Virus record (IMG/VR): IMGVR_UViG_3300041809_000148
Coordinates: 1 to 31,482 of that record
DNA length: 31,482 nt
Origin: a virus
Direction: 5' to 3' (one strand)
Below the pieces are notes generated by a model. It was given only the letters and a program-made list of their open reading frames with translations, had not been told where the DNA came from and searched no databases. Below are positions 29,601 to 31,482 of this stretch, one piece after another (the stretch's first letter is position 1; each line of letters starts with the position of its first letter). Made by a program: the position numbers and the translations under genes.

Positions 29601-31482
29601 TCCCAAGGGCCATCCGGCGCGAATCGACTTACTGGAATCTACGGCCAACTATGCCTACGCCCGTGGCGTCGGGCTAGAGGCCGATTACATGGGGACGCCG
29701 AATACCACGACCGGCAGCCGGGTGCTCACCAATCAGCGTGAAGTGCTCTACCTTTTGCCCAAGCTGTTCCTGGTCTACGACCGCACGCAGCAGACGCATC
29801 AACTCCAGCAGGCGGTGAGCTTCACGTCGATAATCGATGCGGCGGGCGGGAACCCCATCGCGCTGGTCACGGGCGGCCACACGTTTCACAGCGGGATGCA
29901 GGTTAAGCTCACCAGCGTCGCGGGGACCGGATGCAGCGGCCTGAATAATCAGACCTACACCATCACGGCCCTGGATGGGACGCACTTCAGTCTGAATGGT
30001 CAGACGACGGCGCTTGGGGCAACGGCTTGCACGGGCACGGCAACGGGCAACAAGTGGGGCCAGCAGCTGATCTCCTGGACGACCGGCGCAATTCCCACGG
30101 AAGTCACCACGAGCGGACAGATCGCCGCTGGGATGCGCCAGTGGCACGTCAAAGCACCCGCCGTCAGCATCGCCAGCATCGGCAACACGACGCCCGTGAA
30201 GGTAGTGACGAGCGCTCCGCACCTGATGAACAGCGGCATGAGCACGGTGATTGCCGGACAGAGCGGCGGATGCGCAGGGCTGAATGGCGCATGGTGGATC
30301 ACCGCCGTAGATCTATACACGTTCACGCTCAACGGCTCAACGGCGTGCGGGGCAGTCGGGGCGGTCGGCACCAGCCAGAAGTTCAACGGAGCCATCACCA
30401 CGATCAAGCCGCTCACGCCACCCGCAGTCCTGCAAGATCCAATGCTGACCGTCGGGCAGACCAGCGGCTCGGGCATGATCTATCGGCTAGAGATTCACGA
30501 TCCGCGAAACTGCACCTCGAACGCTTCCTGGTGCTTGGCCTCGGGCGCGGATACTGCCGACTCGCAGAACTGGCTTACGGCCTTGGATGCCAGCGTCTCG
30601 GCGTCCGACACGGCCACCCTGACGCCGCTGACCGCCAGCAATGCCGACATGGTGCAGGTGACTACGGGCATCGTGGCGGGCTTCCAGAACGCGCAGGTGA
30701 GTAGTGGGAATTGCTCGAACTACACCTGCACGCCGCCCGTTCCCGTTCTGCCGATCTCGTACACCTTCACTTACGGCTCTGGCTCGACGGCTCACACACT
30801 CGCGGGCATGGCTGTCTCGACCGCCTACAAGGTGGACACCTCCACGCTGGGCAGCGTCGCCATCACGGCCAGCGGGAGCGGCTCGACGATCACGAGTACC
30901 GCAAACGGCGTCCTGGCTTTCACGAGCGCGGGTTCTAGTAGTCCCCCAGCCCCGACGATCAGCAGCCTCTCGCCGTCCTCCACGACCGCAGGCGGGGCAC
31001 AATTCACGCTTACTGTAAACGGCACGAACCTGGATTCGAGTTGCGCCGTGACGTGGAACTCGACCAGCCTGACCACAACCTACGTGGGCACGACGCAGTG
31101 CACCGCCGTCGTTCCGGCGCTTCTCATCGCCGCACCGGGGACCGCCAGCGTCACGGTGACGACCACGGGCGGCGGGACTTCGAGCCCGAGCACGTTCACG
31201 ATCAACGCCACCAGCGCACCCACCATCTCCAGCCTGAGCCCAGCTACGAAGCTCATGGGCAGCACCGGGTTTACGCTCACGGTGAATGGGGCAAACTATG
31301 ATGCAACCGCCGTGGTCTACTGGAACGGCACTCCGCTCGTGACCACCTACGTCGGCCCCACTCAGGTCACGGCCCCAATCACTGCGGGCATGGTCGTGAG
31401 CGCGGGGACGTTCCCCATCACCGTCTCGACGACTACCAGCGGTGCAACATCTTCGCCCTACAATTTCAGCGTTAATGCACCC
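26689..31482 (+). CDS. Giant exported protein, heparinase-like lyase with TIG domains (3' end cut)
   Basis: At least 1598 codons, open to the window end with no stop. Signal peptide MRKLIALLILSASGLLAQ (1-18). About residues 300-600 look like an alpha/alpha toroid with MALLYDWLHPLL and N-N-Y-H at 423-426 (MNNYHQGIYAGLGM), a motif of heparinase II/III-type lyases. A beta-sandwich then includes GGFGHAYMRSDW. About 1050-1230 carries two FCCH-like repeats (TYTITALDGTHFSLNG and WWITAVDLYTFTLNG). Two IPT/TIG domains begin near 1420 (PTISSLSPSSTTAGG) and 1509 (PTISSLSPATKLMG). It could be a depolymerase that degrades host capsule or extracellular polysaccharide. The lyase call rests on pattern only. 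Confidence 0.65.
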   Translation, partial: MRKLIALLILSASGLLAQTMVLTPSYISTLKARVNNVNPVPMEWTNLRSTCDFAVQYIAGTPDHLPPVYASMEGLSDGDNGDGYIRLGTDDDDYYEGTAISGYGFSAAECYLMLKDGDVTPYGWSYSWNGISLTPQQYGILAGMQALKILVKTTPTMVHMTPASPPALWHGMAWRQVDGPFNDRMGRNNWNTFSMVGGSVDAYFQNACSSGQDQVFVGSLAAGSYSGSLLPAHSAVTLTNVMGPLGTLVNGNTYYVSAIVNYTNSYGFYLDVDAGGVTPLCVTPLQGVDYRGNVVGSGENYNHQPQVDNEFSPRFFLPGMALLYDWLHPLLNQSVATALNALAASESTAVKNTFTAGGTAWNASTNPWTDGSTTAPGNYPQAIPTAFATIKAQVLDSMDCWTRDVLWGYYSGDDVGAFVTTMNNYHQGIYAGLGMVGIAAYNDDARGVAWYDYWRNHMHLLVDQPYTSRWLGSNGAPMDSYNYAPTAVENISLLLQANWTAMGDNLITNASQPFTWIEGVEYYKHNLDPGGLSMLSRGYIYHPGGSPPCVNCASTSEMIAVQAAADLGGHPLANKFRSFVQNQINLYGEGGDWLPFLMWNPSATQTAWNDEPTVLGNLANPAGGFGHAYMRSDWTSTAVYGSLYARPAVFDYGNGKDTLDYAGSLIVQRGSNALVVEAQGECARNFPVTQAGAGATIAANAGNCMDTADGNKGYHGLGNWGAGFYKIKSTAGNPSTTTSVPSVTLSTSTDTPSGATLTFASTTGVTTGMIAVAANIPANAFVLAVTSTTVILDQSVSADVPASTAITFATFGSYPMPYSGSQDGDVPGIMLLSNGTYLQPGQADAAPVSPAIGATWTNSPSYTVASATLTVSPTIPTSFSWGNGTTVLFTWATGATPPTYYLSGSSGATESVVRGDPYVIVNWNSSGTFGVIKAPTYIGNGGSYPTTGTALVFATSGTGTQYVQGTPGVTIPKGHPARIDLLESTANYAYARGVGLEADYMGTPNTTTGSRVLTNQREVLYLLPKLFLVYDRTQQTHQLQQAVSFTSIIDAAGGNPIALVTGGHTFHSGMQVKLTSVAGTGCSGLNNQTYTITALDGTHFSLNGQTTALGATACTGTATGNKWGQQLISWTTGAIPTEVTTSGQIAAGMRQWHVKAPAVSIASIGNTTPVKVVTSAPHLMNSGMSTVIAGQSGGCAGLNGAWWITAVDLYTFTLNGSTACGAVGAVGTSQKFNGAITTIKPLTPPAVLQDPMLTVGQTSGSGMIYRLEIHDPRNCTSNASWCLASGADTADSQNWLTALDASVSASDTATLTPLTASNADMVQVTTGIVAGFQNAQVSSGNCSNYTCTPPVPVLPISYTFTYGSGSTAHTLAGMAVSTAYKVDTSTLGSVAITASGSGSTITSTANGVLAFTSAGSSSPPAPTISSLSPSSTTAGGAQFTLTVNGTNLDSSCAVTWNSTSLTTTYVGTTQCTAVVPALLIAAPGTASVTVTTTGGGTSSPSTFTINATSAPTISSLSPATKLMGSTGFTLTVNGANYDATAVVYWNGTPLVTTYVGPTQVTAPITAGMVVSAGTFPITVSTTTSGATSSPYNFSVNAP

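Noticed and set aside
1-31482. CRISPR array
   Set aside because: No series of regularly spaced direct repeats of 20-40 nt was seen; the repeats present are protein-level or hairpins.

Overview
The window is part of a tailed double-stranded DNA phage or prophage (Caudoviricetes). The terminase, portal, scaffold-like and HK97-type coat genes run in one direction, with head-to-tail overlaps typical of phage operons. A Gram-negative host is suggested by the Sec signal peptides and one lipoprotein signal; many cleavage regions end in L-A-Q, a style I associate with Acidobacteriota, but that host assignment is a guess. Only one gene I accept (4442-4639) lies on the minus strand.

Layout. 1-2.4 kb: the C-terminal part of a serine recombinase, an FkbM-type methyltransferase, a 46-residue membrane protein and three small unknown genes. 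2.5-4.4 kb: a phage-encoded sigma-70-like factor whose 3' end carries two hairpins and runs into a TnpB element with its own promoter and right-end hairpin. 4.4-6.35 kb: a divergent ribbon-helix-helix regulator and small unknown genes. 6.37-9.06 kb: putative small terminase and clear large terminase. 9.1-15.4 kb: an accessory block with a lipoprotein, an exported protein, tiny membrane proteins, a papain-like cysteine peptidase split by an intein, a holin-like protein, an Ig-like protein and a zinc-ribbon protein. 15.5-21.1 kb: portal, tRNA-Lys(CTT), a 16-residue basic micro-ORF, scaffold-like protein and the major capsid gene. 21.1-31.5 kb: beta-rich paralogous surface proteins, a second basic micro-ORF, a fibre-like protein, a LamG protein and a giant exported protein (at least 1598 residues, running off the window) that resembles a heparinase-type polysaccharide lyase.

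The most notable result is three unrelated selfish elements within about 17 kb. A TnpB RNA-guided nuclease abuts the sigma gene. A LAGLIDADG intein is inserted just before the catalytic cysteine region of the peptidase. A 704-nt group I intron with its own LAGLIDADG gene interrupts the major capsid gene. The intron ends are fixed to the base by matching P1 and P10 pairings and by restoration of a 360-codon reading frame. The capsid start codon is also buried in a perfect 10-bp hairpin. Two Lys/Arg-rich micro-ORFs with good ribosome binding sites are candidates for undescribed virion or regulatory peptides.

How the parts fit: the sigma factor could redirect host polymerase to the late genes; terminase, portal, scaffold and coat build the head; the accessory block probably serves lysis and host modification; the 3' block probably makes surface or depolymerase proteins. 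No tail tube, tape measure or replication genes are in the window.
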